Shown: piece after piece, positions 10,084 to 21,862 of the stretch
Layout of the letters: every line of letters starts with the position of its first letter
Numbering within the stretch: position 1 is the stretch's first letter
From: Hypoxylon rubiginosum
Taxonomy: Eukaryota; Ascomycota; Sordariomycetes; Xylariales; Hypoxylaceae
Length of the DNA stretch: 64,000 nt
NCBI GenBank assembly: GCA_902806565.1
Contig: CADCXA010000025.1
Location: 2,232,001 to 2,296,000, forward strand
Direction: 5' to 3'
Made by a program: the position numbers and the translations under genes
Notes under the pieces: model-generated
What the model was told of the DNA's origin: nothing
What the model saw: the letters and a program-made list of their open reading frames with translations, nothing else
The model's database searches: none

Positions 10084-13000
10084 GAGCCTCATATATATCG
10101 TATATATAGACCTTAAGTACCTCCTACCAAGACATAACTAAATATTAACAACACATATGAGAGAAGATTCATTAGTTGACGGCACAGGAGAAGTGGATAG
10201 TATGTTTGAAGAGAATAGGAGTAGTGACGTAGTGACGTCCGGCTCCAGGTTTCTAGTTTAGCAGAGGTAAGATGACTCACTATATGGTGACGAGGAGACT
10301 CAACCATATGGCATGTCTGACTACTGAGGCTAGTAATATAAGATGTTTAAAGAGATATCTAAGAATGATGCATTTATAATATTTTAGATAGTATACCCTA
10401 ATAAGGGGCTCATAAGAGAATCTCAGTATAACTGCCGAGGGCGCGTGACATACAAGAAAACACCCTTTATGCTCTTGTCTTAGCCCCTATCCAGTCTAAC
10501 GTGCGTAACCCTCACCCACAGGCTTCACCCTAACAATGTGAGAATGGAGCGAACAAATCAGGTAGACAGTCGCGTTGTATGATCTGCTAGCTTTCTTACT
10601 CGCAAGTAGACTTGACCTTGCAACCCTAAGCATATGGTTTATGGCGGCTCTAGGTGATAGGTGCTTCGACGCTTCATTCGGAGGTGTATTCATAAATGAA
10701 GTCGGATATAGAAGATATTGTATGTCTTTCAAGATCTGGGTAAAACCACTGGGTATATCTTACTTACCTAGGTACCTGTCATCTGGACTAATTTGTCTGA
10801 TAAAGATGAGTTTCAACTGGGGGTTGCATCATACGGACCAAGTCGGCCGGAGCTCAAGGCTGTCGTATTCGTTATCTTTCGGTGCGCCAGAATGACTCAG
10901 AGCCCAAAGCTGTCTTTGATGTCTCCCGCCTTGCAATATCTCGATACACTTCTGGCTGGACATTATTTGACGTAATGGGGCGATTGCGAAGCGAGCCTAA
11001 CGATGGACTGGCAGAATTCCGTAGCGCCATGACCCCGAGCTAGCCAATTGATAATGGCGATAGGAGAACGAGCGGTGTAGGTCCCGTTACTGACCGGAGA
11101 CAGGGAGTGCTCCAAGATTTCGAGAAACCCTAGCTGGCAAAACGCTGCCTGAATGACCGGAGGCCGTGTAATTCTGCAGCCTGAAGATATCTCAGCAGAA
11201 GTCGACAGCAGCGCTCCCTATGAGGCCTCCAGAAAACTTCGCCGCCGGCCGGGTCAGGCCAGTAGGCCGTTGACACGACACGGGCCAGGATAAAAAACCG
11301 AATACGTCAGAGGCAAAAATTGATTCCAAAACAGCGGCGGAGATACCAGGCGAGGCCGGCGCTAGGTAGGTATTGAGTTAAGAACTCAGCAAATCCGTGG
11401 GTTTTACATTGTGGGGGTATTCGTATCCTATGTGGGCTTCGCTCCTCTGCTTCTGCTGAATCCTGTCTGTCTGTAGACCGCCCCTTGCAGTGTGGCTAAA
11501 CGGATTTGGATGTTCCGTATCCTTCATGCTCCTCGATCTTCTTATGAGATCATCGCTTCGCTTGCGCCTACATACGAAATCGATAACGAGGTAACCTGGA
11601 ACGCGGTGGAGACGTTGTAGCCGAGAAAACTGAAGACGTTGACAGGTTGAGTGGCGGCAGCTGTGGCTAATATGTGATGCGTTGGCAACATGGGCAGCAC
11701 GGGCAGCACGGGAATCTTGAAAATAGCACAGCCACATCGCGGCATAGCCACAATTTCCCCAGGGTCCAGGCTTGTATGATCGACCGGCTCCGCATCATGT
11801 ACATGTACGAAGTATATTGGAATACAGATTTGCGTTTTGCTTTCAGCTTCACAAGGGTTTGTTCGCCTCCGATACCTCCGATCTTTTCCTATCCGCGTAC
11901 TTATTAGCTCGGACTCTAGATAGATCTCGACGGAGATAGATACCAAAATAAAACAAATATAGACTAAGATGCAGTGTAAACTTGCACCTTAGCGCGTCCC
12001 GTCGACGTAAGGGTCCCATTAATGCCGAGCTTGAGCCATAGCCATGGGAAAATCCGATTTCGTGTTCGTTATCCGCTAGGTATTTTCTTACCAGGGATTC
12101 CCGTATTGCCCTTGTACAATATGAAGATATGTACTTCGTACATGGGGAGGCTCAGGGGTTAACAAAGCCACAAGTCGATACAACCCTACCTTGGTGTGTA
12201 ACTCCACGTTTTCCTACGCCATTTCGGGACTGGCAACTTGCAATTGCCGGTTCGCAAGAAGCTTCTTTACCTTGAAACCGCCATGATCTTGGAACCAAGG
12301 TTTCGGTAAGGAGAGTCACTCGTAAGCAACGTCAGGTGGAAGTTCGCCTGCAATGTTGACGTTCGGCTCGGCTCTACCTCTTAATGTATCCTCTAATATA
12401 GCCACTTCAATGCGGTAAGATTCACTGGCCATCGTTTTTCTAAGACATCGCTATCGCGCCCGAGGTGCATGAAGTTGTCGCGTACCAAATGAACACTCCA
12501 TTAGCCTCCAGTATTGCGCGTCCCTCCAGTTGAGAGGCGAAGAGGGGTGCCTCGACATGCCACTCAAAGGTCTTATCTCCCATGAACATGATGATGCTCT
12601 GACAAACTTGCTCGCGGCGAGGCCTTTCGATCGACATGCTGACAAGTTCGTTTTTCCTGGCGGCGGCTACTCCTACACCCAAGTCTCCACCGACACATGA
12701 CAACAGAATACATCTGCGTACTCCTGGCGACATGCTTTTTGGATCTTATGATGCTATGAAGATGAGATAGACGCTGCGGGTCGGGAAGGGTTCACCGTCG
12801 GGTTGCCTCTTCCAGATGGCCAACTTTTCGGTCGTTCACCTTACGAGTCACTTGGGCTTGTGCTTGCTGTTGGCTTCTGTTGACCCTCGCATACATGCGG
12901 CCGGGTTAGGGATAAGGATAAACCTGGAGGCTGACCATGTCGGCATCTTTTTCCTACCAAGAAGAAAAAAAAAGCCATGAAGATCCAACGGATAGATACG

Positions 13001-16000
13001 CAGAGTCAAAAAAGTGACGAAAGTTGCATGTGTGTGAGGCGGCAAAGTGCGGATCACGGAGAGGCCGTTTCTAGCCTGCCGCTTAACACAGGGAGCTACG
13101 TACCGGTACCGGTACTTCGATGCTGTACACAAGCGCAGGCCTGCAAGCCCTGTAAGTCTGGAATCTTGGGTGCACGGTCCAGGATGAGGTCTTGTGCCGC
13201 CGACCTTGCGGCCATCAGCAGTCAAGTGACTTCGGCAACCAAGTAACACCACAGTTTCCCATTCATTCCTGACCTGTTTCTAGTATTGTGTCTTCGTGAC
13301 TCTCCCAATCATTAATTCGCATCAATTAATTTCTTCGTCATCCCGGCCAATTGCATTCGTCGTCTTCTCCTAGACCTTAGCTGACCGACCTAAGCGGCCA
13401 ACATATGTCGGTCGTCTTCAGATGGCGGTGTTGATCAAGGCTTCTCTTGGACAGGGAAGCTCCTCGAATCCTGATCACATGGCTGATTCTTCGGAAGAAG
13501 AGCTTAGGTTCGGCATTATTCGACCGTGTAGCCTGCATCGAGACACCATGCTCGCTTCCAAGTAGTAGGAGCCGCGTTGCGCAAGAGGCTGCCACCTTTT
13601 GACGCGTCTCTTGTCTCTTGACGTGACGGATCGGCCTAGTGGGATTTCCAAGAGACGGCAGACTACGACGCCAACTGAGTCATGGTAGATACGACCAAAA
13701 TGGCGCCTTAAGACATATCTGGCCTGTTGAACAAGTCCTAAGTCGGATGTTGGTCTAGACTCTAGCCTCCGAGCAGTCTGGCAGCACAAGCCCGATATTT
13801 CGGAAACGGGAGCTAAGTTTAGATGTCGTCGGTGCCCATAACGGACGTTTGCTATATTCCAAATATGGAAATTGTCAGATAGGAAAATCTGGAGAAATGC
13901 CCCTTTCCGTTTCACCCCTGGGTTTTTCGATAATATGAGTTGAGTATCAATCATTTTCTCAAATTATCATTCGCCCGATCCTATTCTTATTATTCGTTTC
14001 ACTCACGTCTAGATCCAGAGGTTCCCTTAAAAGTCGTCTTAGTGTTGCCTTGATTTCTGTCGATTTTAGAGCCAATGGAAATTCGACCTGATCCCATTTT
14101 TCTCCACCCCTAATACTTTTCTGGTTCTTAGCCAGCGGCCAATCAGGACTCAAGGCAGTCAGTTTACGTCGACACACCTCAACTCATCGTATGCCACTAG
14201 CATGGGCTACAACCTTGACATACGCCATCGACTGGCTCTCGTTCAATCTCGTCGTCGCTTTGGCTTTTGTCAGACGGACTCACTCTCCTCTCTTTGTCTT
14301 CATCCGGTATAATACATGCGCCATGTGGGCTCCATCTTATGATGTCTCATCTCTATCCCATCGACTAGCCTCTTGACGCTGTAAGCGCTTCCTGTGAAAC
14401 TGCAAGATTGCTTCTCTCCCTTGCAGTTCTTGCATTTAGGGATACTGCACCCCAGACGCGGAACTTTCCAAAGGACCCAGCTCTTCCTCTAGGACTGGCC
14501 GGCAAGGAGTCCGGTATAAATATCGCTTCTGCATCTTGCTCAAAGGGGAAGAAGGTCTCTAGCCAAGCAACGAGTCTTCATCACGATCGAGGCATATGGA
14601 GTCGGGGTATATGCATAGCTCACCTGTCAAATTCAAGGTCTTCCTCTGAGGCGGCGCCGCGAAGATCATTCCATCCTATTCATATGCAAGTCATCAGGAG
14701 CCCCCAGCATACAAAGAAGCGTCGCCTTGCAGTTCCGGGGTCCTGCGATGTTCTACTGGTCGCCTCCAAAAGACGCCGATATTGTCAAAGGGTCACTATC
14801 GGACGATCGATACCAGGCAATGTTTACTAGCCTTTCCTCGACCAGTTTCAGCTCCCTTTCAATGCATAAGATGTAGTAAGTCGCATTGATACAGCAATTT
14901 CCAGACGTGTTCAAGGACTGAAGACTCTGAAGACTCTGAAGACCCTGCAGGAAATGAACTAAAACTTTTGATATCAGCTGTCCGTGAAACATGTTCTTCT
15001 AGACCAGTTAGCTACCACATGGGAATTCTAGGTCGTCTGCATTTGGTAACATGCATGACTGCAACGAAGCGCCCCATCAGCTCTTACGAGGCGGCTGTTC
15101 ATTTACATTTAGCTAGTCTGCAGGAGAAAGCGTAGACAGAGGCTGATAATGTAGCTAGTTCGTCCACAGGCTTTATGTGACGAGACACAGGGCTAGGGAA
15201 ACCATGCCAGTTCGGCTGTTAGCACCATGCTCCTGTCCAGAACCGGTAGCGATATCACAAATTGTTGGAGTTCCCGAACGTGCTTATTGATGTTACAATG
15301 CGACGTTGATATATATGAATAGGAATATCACATCTCAAAACAATCACCGAGGGGGGAAAGGGTCAATATTCTAGAAAGTCCAATATGAACAGGTATGAGA
15401 TATGAGATATGGTGTATGTTTCCTGATTTTACATCCACTTACGAGCAAGTACCGGGTAAAGAAAAAGATACAGGGGTATCCGAGCTATGGGTGGGCACCC
15501 TTTTTCAGGGGGTCCAAGTACCGGTACGAGCCAGCTTGGCTGCTTGGGTGGCGCTGCACAGGCACCACACTGCTGCAGCAATTTTCAGCTCAGGTCGTTC
15601 AGTGCTAGTACTCCCATTTGCTTGCGCTTCCTCGGGCATACATTATGCAAGTCGCAACACAGCCCGCTTTGCCCACTCGAGTCGCCGGTGCTACCAAAGA
15701 AGCTCCTCTTTGCCGCGCATGACCAGGGTAATATCGGCCGTGGTATCGGTGGATTAGGATTCTTCTGAAATGCCTGCCAGGGCCGTTCGAAGAAAGAAAA
15801 AGCCCCTCGGCTGCTTTTGGGCCGTTGGCTTTCTGGGGCCCTGTTCGCTGCCCTGCGTGCCCTGCTTGCTGCGTACTGCGTACTGCGTGCTGCGTGCCCC
15901 TTCGCCTGCTGATGCTACCTACATACTACATACTACATACTACAATACTAACCTACATACGTTGTACCACCTAGCATATACTACGTACATACCTGTGTGT

Positions 16001-16565
16001 ATAGTGGTATGGTAGTATGTATGTATGTACGCAGATGGGTGGTGGTTAGGTAGTCTACCTAATGCACGGCGGTGGGCCGCCTGGGAAAGCCAGACCTGCC
16101 CCGAATGCCCACCCCTTGGACTTATGGACCATTACCAGCTAGGGATGCTCCGAGGGATTAGGAGGGCTTGGAGCCAGCCGAGCAGGTTAAAAGAGAAACA
16201 GACGATTCCTCAACGATGGAAACGTACATGGGGGAGAGGCACCTCGCATCTGGCCCCGAAGAGGATTTTGCTATAACACACCCCCACCACCCGGCAACAC
16301 GAGTTTCTCACCCTCCTTTTTCTTCCTCACGAGATACTCGTCCACCGTTCTTCACTTCTTATTTGCGGCTGTAGGCGTGTACGCTAATACCCAGTCCTTG
16401 GGAACGCCTAGCTCCGGTGCCGTCCTTTTTATTACTATTCGTCTTTCCCATCTGACTGACCCCTCGCCCCTCTATTTCCCCAAGCGCTCTCCACCGCCCT
16501 CTTAGATATTCCTTGTCACATTTTCTTCTGTCCTCCTTGAAGAGCCCTAACTTATACCAAAAAAT
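10084..16565. other. Gene-poor stretch, 6.5 kb
   Basis: I find no gene that I can support. The longest frames (11378-11946 minus, 12440-12733 minus, 12848-13252 minus, 13475-13954 minus, 14408-14830 plus) lack domain-like composition or continuation across splice sites. Simple repeats occur: a CTACATA-type microsatellite at 15915-15943 and GTAT repeats near 16011-16029. The last 200 bases before 16566 are strongly C/T-rich, as is usual just upstream of fungal start codons. Confidence 0.5.
15915..15943. repeat. CTACATA microsatellite
   Basis: About four head-to-tail copies of the 7-mer CTACATA, with one divergent end. A GTAT/GTAC run follows about 70 bases downstream. Confidence 0.8.
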
Positions 16566-17594
16566 ATGCCCCCACAACTATTGCCGGCCTCGGCCGCCGC
16601 GTTTGCGCCGCGAGCTTCCTCCGTCAACGTCGTCTTGGGTTCCAAGGTTGAGCCGTGGTTAACGCAAACTCTCAAGCGCATCAACAGGGTCAAGAGACCG
16701 CTCAACAGCATACCGCAACATCAGAGATGTCTGACGGAAACGCTGTCGTCGTCGAATGCCATCTGGACACTGACCTCGTTGATGCTGTCCAAGGCGCCCG
16801 AGTCCGAGTTGCGCCAGGATCCTAACCCGTTAATAGAGGCCATCTTCAACTACCAGCTCATACACGTCGAGGCTTACATCGTCCATGTCGATATGGTACT
16901 GCGGAACGAAGTCGCCTATAAGCTAACGCCCGACTCGATAGAAGCTCTCATAGAGTATCACAAGGATATCTACTGCGTCAACGCCAAGGCCGACACATAC
17001 GACTGGCCCGAGAAGGAACAGCACGCCAAGAAGTTACACGAAGACTTCATCCAGGCTATCAACCGGTTCGTCTTCAGGACGCATGTTTCCGCACTCGAGG
17101 GACTAGAGGAAGAAGGAGCCGGAGAGCTACTCTGTGGGAAGAGCGAGGAAGTCAAGAACAATATCATGGGATTGATGAATAAGCCGTTGCTCCCTCCGCC
17201 GCCGAAGATCGTCGATGTCGTCCGCCAGCCGCCATTGTTGCCCAGTTCGCCAGTGGGTGCGAACATTTGGTCTCAGACCCCTTCGCCTGCGCTACCCGCT
17301 CCGGTCGAGCCATGGCGCGTGCTGCCTTCTAGCCCTAGTGTCACATCAACTTCGGTCGACTCGAATACGCCGATATGGGCGAACATGGCCCTGCATGAGA
17401 TTCAAGTACCGTCGCCGCCGATGCAGTATAGCCAACCCTATTCCACGGCAGGGATGTACTACAGTTCGCCAATGGTGACGTCTCCGATCCCGGCACTACC
17501 GCTTCCTAGCATGCTAGCGTCGCAATGTGGCGTGGGAGTCGGGTATGGCGGGTTCGGCTGGGATCGATATCAAGAGTATGCGACGACTATATGA
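16566..17594 (+). CDS. Conserved-looking hypothetical protein, 342 aa, Pro/Ser-rich C-terminus
   Basis: I do not recognise the family. It is a single exon with ATG at 16566 in the context AAATATGCC and TGA at 17592. Residues about 20-200 look like a compact alpha-helical domain (for example NPLIEAIFNYQLIHVEAYIV and IEALIEYHKDIYCVNAKAD). Residues about 205-320 are a disordered linker rich in Pro, Ser, Ala and Tyr. The last 25 residues are Gly/aromatic-rich (GVGVGYGGFGWDRYQEY). There is no signal peptide or membrane helix. A pyrimidine-rich leader precedes it, and the frame is much longer than any antisense frame, which supports real coding. It stands alone between two gene-poor regions. Confidence 0.7.
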   Translation: MPPQLLPASAAAFAPRASSVNVVLGSKVEPWLTQTLKRINRVKRPLNSIPQHQRCLTETLSSSNAIWTLTSLMLSKAPESELRQDPNPLIEAIFNYQLIHVEAYIVHVDMVLRNEVAYKLTPDSIEALIEYHKDIYCVNAKADTYDWPEKEQHAKKLHEDFIQAINRFVFRTHVSALEGLEEEGAGELLCGKSEEVKNNIMGLMNKPLLPPPPKIVDVVRQPPLLPSSPVGANIWSQTPSPALPAPVEPWRVLPSSPSVTSTSVDSNTPIWANMALHEIQVPSPPMQYSQPYSTAGMYYSSPMVTSPIPALPLPSMLASQCGVGVGYGGFGWDRYQEYATTI

Positions 17595-20500
17595 CAACCA
17601 CCGTCGACCGCGGGGGATCACCATCCAGTGGTAACAACCTCGCAATAGCGCTCTCAACTCCTATGACGATTCCGGTTCTTGTTTCCGTCAATTCGAACAA
17701 GGCATCCCGCGGCATAGATCTCATCGCACCCCAAGGCATACCGGCGTTTTGTTGCATCAACCAGGAGCGAACTCTCGACCGTTTGGCATATATAATAATC
17801 TCTTTTTTTATTCCCTTATATTGTTCATGTTTTAGCAAGCGGAGCGTCTGAAGTTTTTTTTTATAACCTGTTGGGAATTATACCCCAATACTACAACCGC
17901 CAGCTCGGTCATAAAGCTACATTCCTTTCATCTCATCATGGCCGGGACTGGGTGGGCATCTGATTGCATTTACAAGAAGGGCAGGACCTGAAGATATACG
18001 CGGCCGGATTTTCCTTTTTTTTCTTCCAAGTTTAAAAATAAGAGGTATACGCAGCAATGCACCCGATCATCGCCCGGCAAAGACCGGGACAGGACAGTTT
18101 GGATTTCTATATCTTCGTTTTTCTTCTCTAGTTTCACGGCATAAAGCGGCTTTCTTAGAAAAAGACACCCCGACCAACCAGCCGCGACAATCTTGGGACG
18201 ATTAACTTCGATCCTCTGATTCGCGCACTCGCTTCAAGGAATATTTTCCTTTTCTTTTCCCGGGCCTCGGTTTCACGTGTTACGATTGAACGACCTAATG
18301 ACGAATACTCCAACGAAACTTAATGACGACTTTACGCGACGACAAGGACTTCTCAACTCGATGTTGAAACCTTCTCCTCGAGTACGAAAGCCGATCAAGC
18401 GACGATGGACTTATTCGCAAGGAAGAATGCAAGGAACTGTGTTCCGCAACTGCAAAATTCCGCGGTCGATTCTACGCTTCATTTATGAAACCGATACGAG
18501 GACGTATTATCAGAGATAATGCTGTCGAAGGCGGACACTGGATGTCAAAGACGCCAAGGCCTTTTGCGTGTTCCGCGATTCGAGCCGTGGCAAGATCGGT
18601 AAAGGATCGCGGAACCGCAATGTTTGGGACTTGAAGCGAGGGGGGGTAAAATGATCTCACGATCACGTACAAAAAAGAAGCTGGGCATTAATTGGAAAAG
18701 CCCCCTGCTGAGCAGGGGAATGCGGAGCCCTTTACTGGCCGTTTCTGCCCGCACGTTTCCCAGACCCATCAGCCCCATGCCTCGGAATACGGCACTCTCC
18801 CAGAGGCTCGAATAAGCGCCGCGTCGAGTTAGATGCACGATGCGGCTTGCAGTAACCGATGAAGGGAGGTTGGGTTGGCTCTACTCATGGGGCAAAAAGG
18901 GCTGGGACTGATGCGCGGCAAAGGTAGCACCATCTCGCTACAAGAATCCGGATCCTCCCGACGCGAACGAAAGATTTCCGCGGTGTAGGTTAAAGGTGGC
19001 CAAACGGGGGAATGCTTTGCTGTGCATTGCATCCAACCAGCGGCATGAGATGCTGGATTATAAGTATGGCATTATGTCGGCGGGTATAGCCCTGGTGGCA
19101 ATCAAATTCCGCCGACATCTGTCGAAGAAAAAAAAGACTCTCCCCTGCACTTTGTTTAGTTTAAAGTCACTCATAGTAGTTAATCAAACACTATAGCAAA
19201 TGTATCCTATGTCTTCCAACCGTGTGTCGTCTTACGTTATCTTTTCTTACTCATTGCATGCCCCATATGGCGTTGGAACATAAAGAAAAATCAAAGGAAA
19301 CGTAGCACCTCGTTACATGGTTTAGGAGTTTCCTTTCCCGGCCACCAGTCCCCGTTGTGGCAGTTGGTGATACGCACAGGGCAAAGTAGGTAGTATGTAG
19401 TAATCTCTTTTTTTCTTTCATCTGCGACATGCATGTCAGCACCGAGGGCGAAAACGAGTTCTTTTCTGTTTCGTTTTGCGGTTCGCGGCATAACCTACAC
19501 GCGGGTGACAGTCACACGGGAAAAGGGGGGGAGGGCAGAAGCCAGCCATCCGAGGTTGCGAACCAAGCCCGGGGTGATTCAGGGCCGATACAACTTACAA
19601 CAACGGCAGATAGACCCAACGACGGATGAGAGTGCCGCTACTAAAGATGCTCGAATCCAAACCCTCGGTCTACGATCTTACCAGCCTACATACCAACATG
19701 TCACATGCTACATACCTACTACCTACCACCTGCCATGCCCAGCTGTGATATCCCCGGTATGTAATAAGTGTTACCATGGATGATCTATATAGCGTACAAT
19801 ACAAAATCCGCCTGCCGTGAGCCCAGGGATGATGGCGCAGATCTCGTCATCTTCCATGCACGGAATAGGTAGGTCCTCTCACATGTACAAGTACGTCTTA
19901 TTTTATTTATCTATCAAGGCTAAAAGCGTGTGGGGGATCTTCAGGATTACGGCGTGGCTTTCTTTCTTTCCGTGGGCACCACTTCACACTTTTACTGCGC
20001 CACACGGAGGACGACCGAAAAACTTCGGGAGGCAACCGACGAACTTGGGATATGTATGGGGTAAGTTAAAACGTGACCACATATAATAGAGACATTTTGG
20101 AAGAAGAAACAAAACACGAATACGGATTGTGTATACACACTACATGCGGATGCAAGGCTGTGGCAGGGAGAGACAGACCAACAACAACGTCGCGTCACCC
20201 CTTTTTTCTTCTTCTTCTTCGAGACTGCCCAGATATGCTTCACCGTGAAGAAATGCAGTGCTACATTGCTGTCGTCAGACCGCGAAGCGGGAGGGTAAGC
20301 GGTAGATGAAGACGAGAGAGCCTAGAACGCAAGAATGCAGAACTCGGCTCGTCGTCTATTCTTTCCATCGCCAAGGGCTGCTGCTCACGCCAGCCGTGCA
20401 GCATGTAATCGCAGGCACAGGATCCTACTTACATACGTGTTAAACAAACGCGGTGCGTAGTATTCGCAAGCATGTGCGATAAGACAAGTGGTGGTGATGA

Positions 20501-21054
20501 TGGTTCTTGTCCTTTTGCTTCGCTTCGCAGCAGCAGCAGCGCAGAGGAAAAAGGAGTCCGGAGTTACCAGACAACTTACGATGTTGTTGCGCTTGGGTCA
20601 TTGCATGTGGCTGCTTGATTGCTTACCCACCACTATTTTCCCTCTTGTTTTCAAAGTGCTGACGATGGAAAGGAAAGATTGTGCATGTGCATGAGGCATA
20701 TTTACGAGGCGGGATCACAGCCCTACGGCCCTCTTTTTCTTTTCTTGGGTGGGCATATACGACGGGGGAGGGCGGTAGAGAAAACCCGTTGGCGCATTGG
20801 CGCGTGTATCGCTGCTTGTTGGCGCGGCTGAGTTCCTACCCTAGAAATTTCTCCTTATCCTTTTCTATCACACCACCAACGTTGAGGATGCCCAGCCCAG
20901 TTTAATTATTTTTTTATTTCCTCTTTCGCTCTCTTGTTCATGATGCCAATCCCTTCTGTACCCCGGGCATGACAGCGGGCTGGGAACGGGTAAGCGGTAT
21001 TCATTGGCTGGCTTACGAGCCGGTATGTCCAACAGAGAGGATGGAGTCTGGTCA
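17595..21054. other. Gene-poor stretch, 3.5 kb
   Basis: This is 3' flank of the 16.6-kb gene, then sequence with no supportable gene. Frames at 18277-18519, 18545-18838, 19433-19783 and 19817-20086 are short and unlike proteins. There are several T-rich and CTT-repeat tracts (for example 20200-20220). Confidence 0.5.
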
Positions 21055-21862
21055 CCCACAGGGCTCTAATGGAAATAACTCGAATTTTAATACGTAAACC
21101 CCGGGGTGGGTATTAAGGTGCGTAAAACTACGCTAGGCTTAAGCTTATTCAATTATTAGATATCTAGTTATTATCATTATATTAAACCTAATCCTTATTT
21201 AAATCAATTAATATTTATATTTCTAGATAGCCCTTTGAAATACGAAAATAATAATACTGGTTGCACTTTATATAGCCTTTGCTTTGTTAAGTTATTTGTA
21301 GATGTAATAAGAGGTATTCGCTGAGGCTATCACGTGACCCCCTTCAGTTAATATCGGGGCTCCTTTGCCAAAAGAGGTGGGGTCCCGTGACCCCCCTTTT
21401 ATCCACCTACCAGCCTGCCAGCTATTTATTAATTCAAATAACATTACAACCAGGCCATATACCAGCTTGAAAATTATATCATTAGAAAGCCCTCAATTAA
21501 GCGAAACTTTATATCCAAGTTGCATTTATGAGATTGCTGGCAGTGTTGGGATTTGTGGAATAATATCTTAGAAAAGAAGCGGGCCTTGAATTTTGGTGGT
21601 GAAGGGCAGATAAAAATGGAGTTAACAAACTTGTATGGCAATTTGTATATGGATTTGTTAGTGAGGTGAACAAGCTTATGCCCACGTGACACCGAATAAT
21701 GGATTCCATAAGCCTTACTATATAAATATAACTCGTATATATGAAAATATATTGTGCATAATATGTAGCTATCCAGTATATGGACCTATCATATACTGAT
21801 TTATGCACATGGGCGTGGGTGTATTACCAAAATTCGAGTTATTTCCATTTAACCCCTGTGGG
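21055..21862. mobile_element. Non-autonomous DNA-transposon-like element (MITE-like), 808 bp
   Basis: The two ends are inverted repeats of about 40 bp. Both begin CCCACAGGG, and both contain an identical 21-bp core (left 21069-21089, right 21828-21848) that reads AATGGAAATAACTCG onward. The interior is clearly more AT-rich than the flanks and has no ORF of transposase size. It contains a partial direct repeat: a GAtAGCCCT...GTTGCA block at about 21227-21267 and a GAaAGCCCT...GTTGCA block at about 21485-21525. I could not find a clear target-site duplication, so the exact ends and superfamily are open. It lies between gene-poor flanks. Confidence 0.65.

Noticed and set aside
12440..12733. 97-codon minus-strand ORF with fairly protein-like sequence (GVGVAAARKNEL..., FEWHVEAPLF)
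   Set aside because: It may be a gene relic, but I cannot name a family or find adjoining exons.
13475..13954. 159-codon minus-strand ORF
   Set aside because: Arg/Ser-rich mixture without recognisable fold; overlapped by another antisense frame; no homologous motif.
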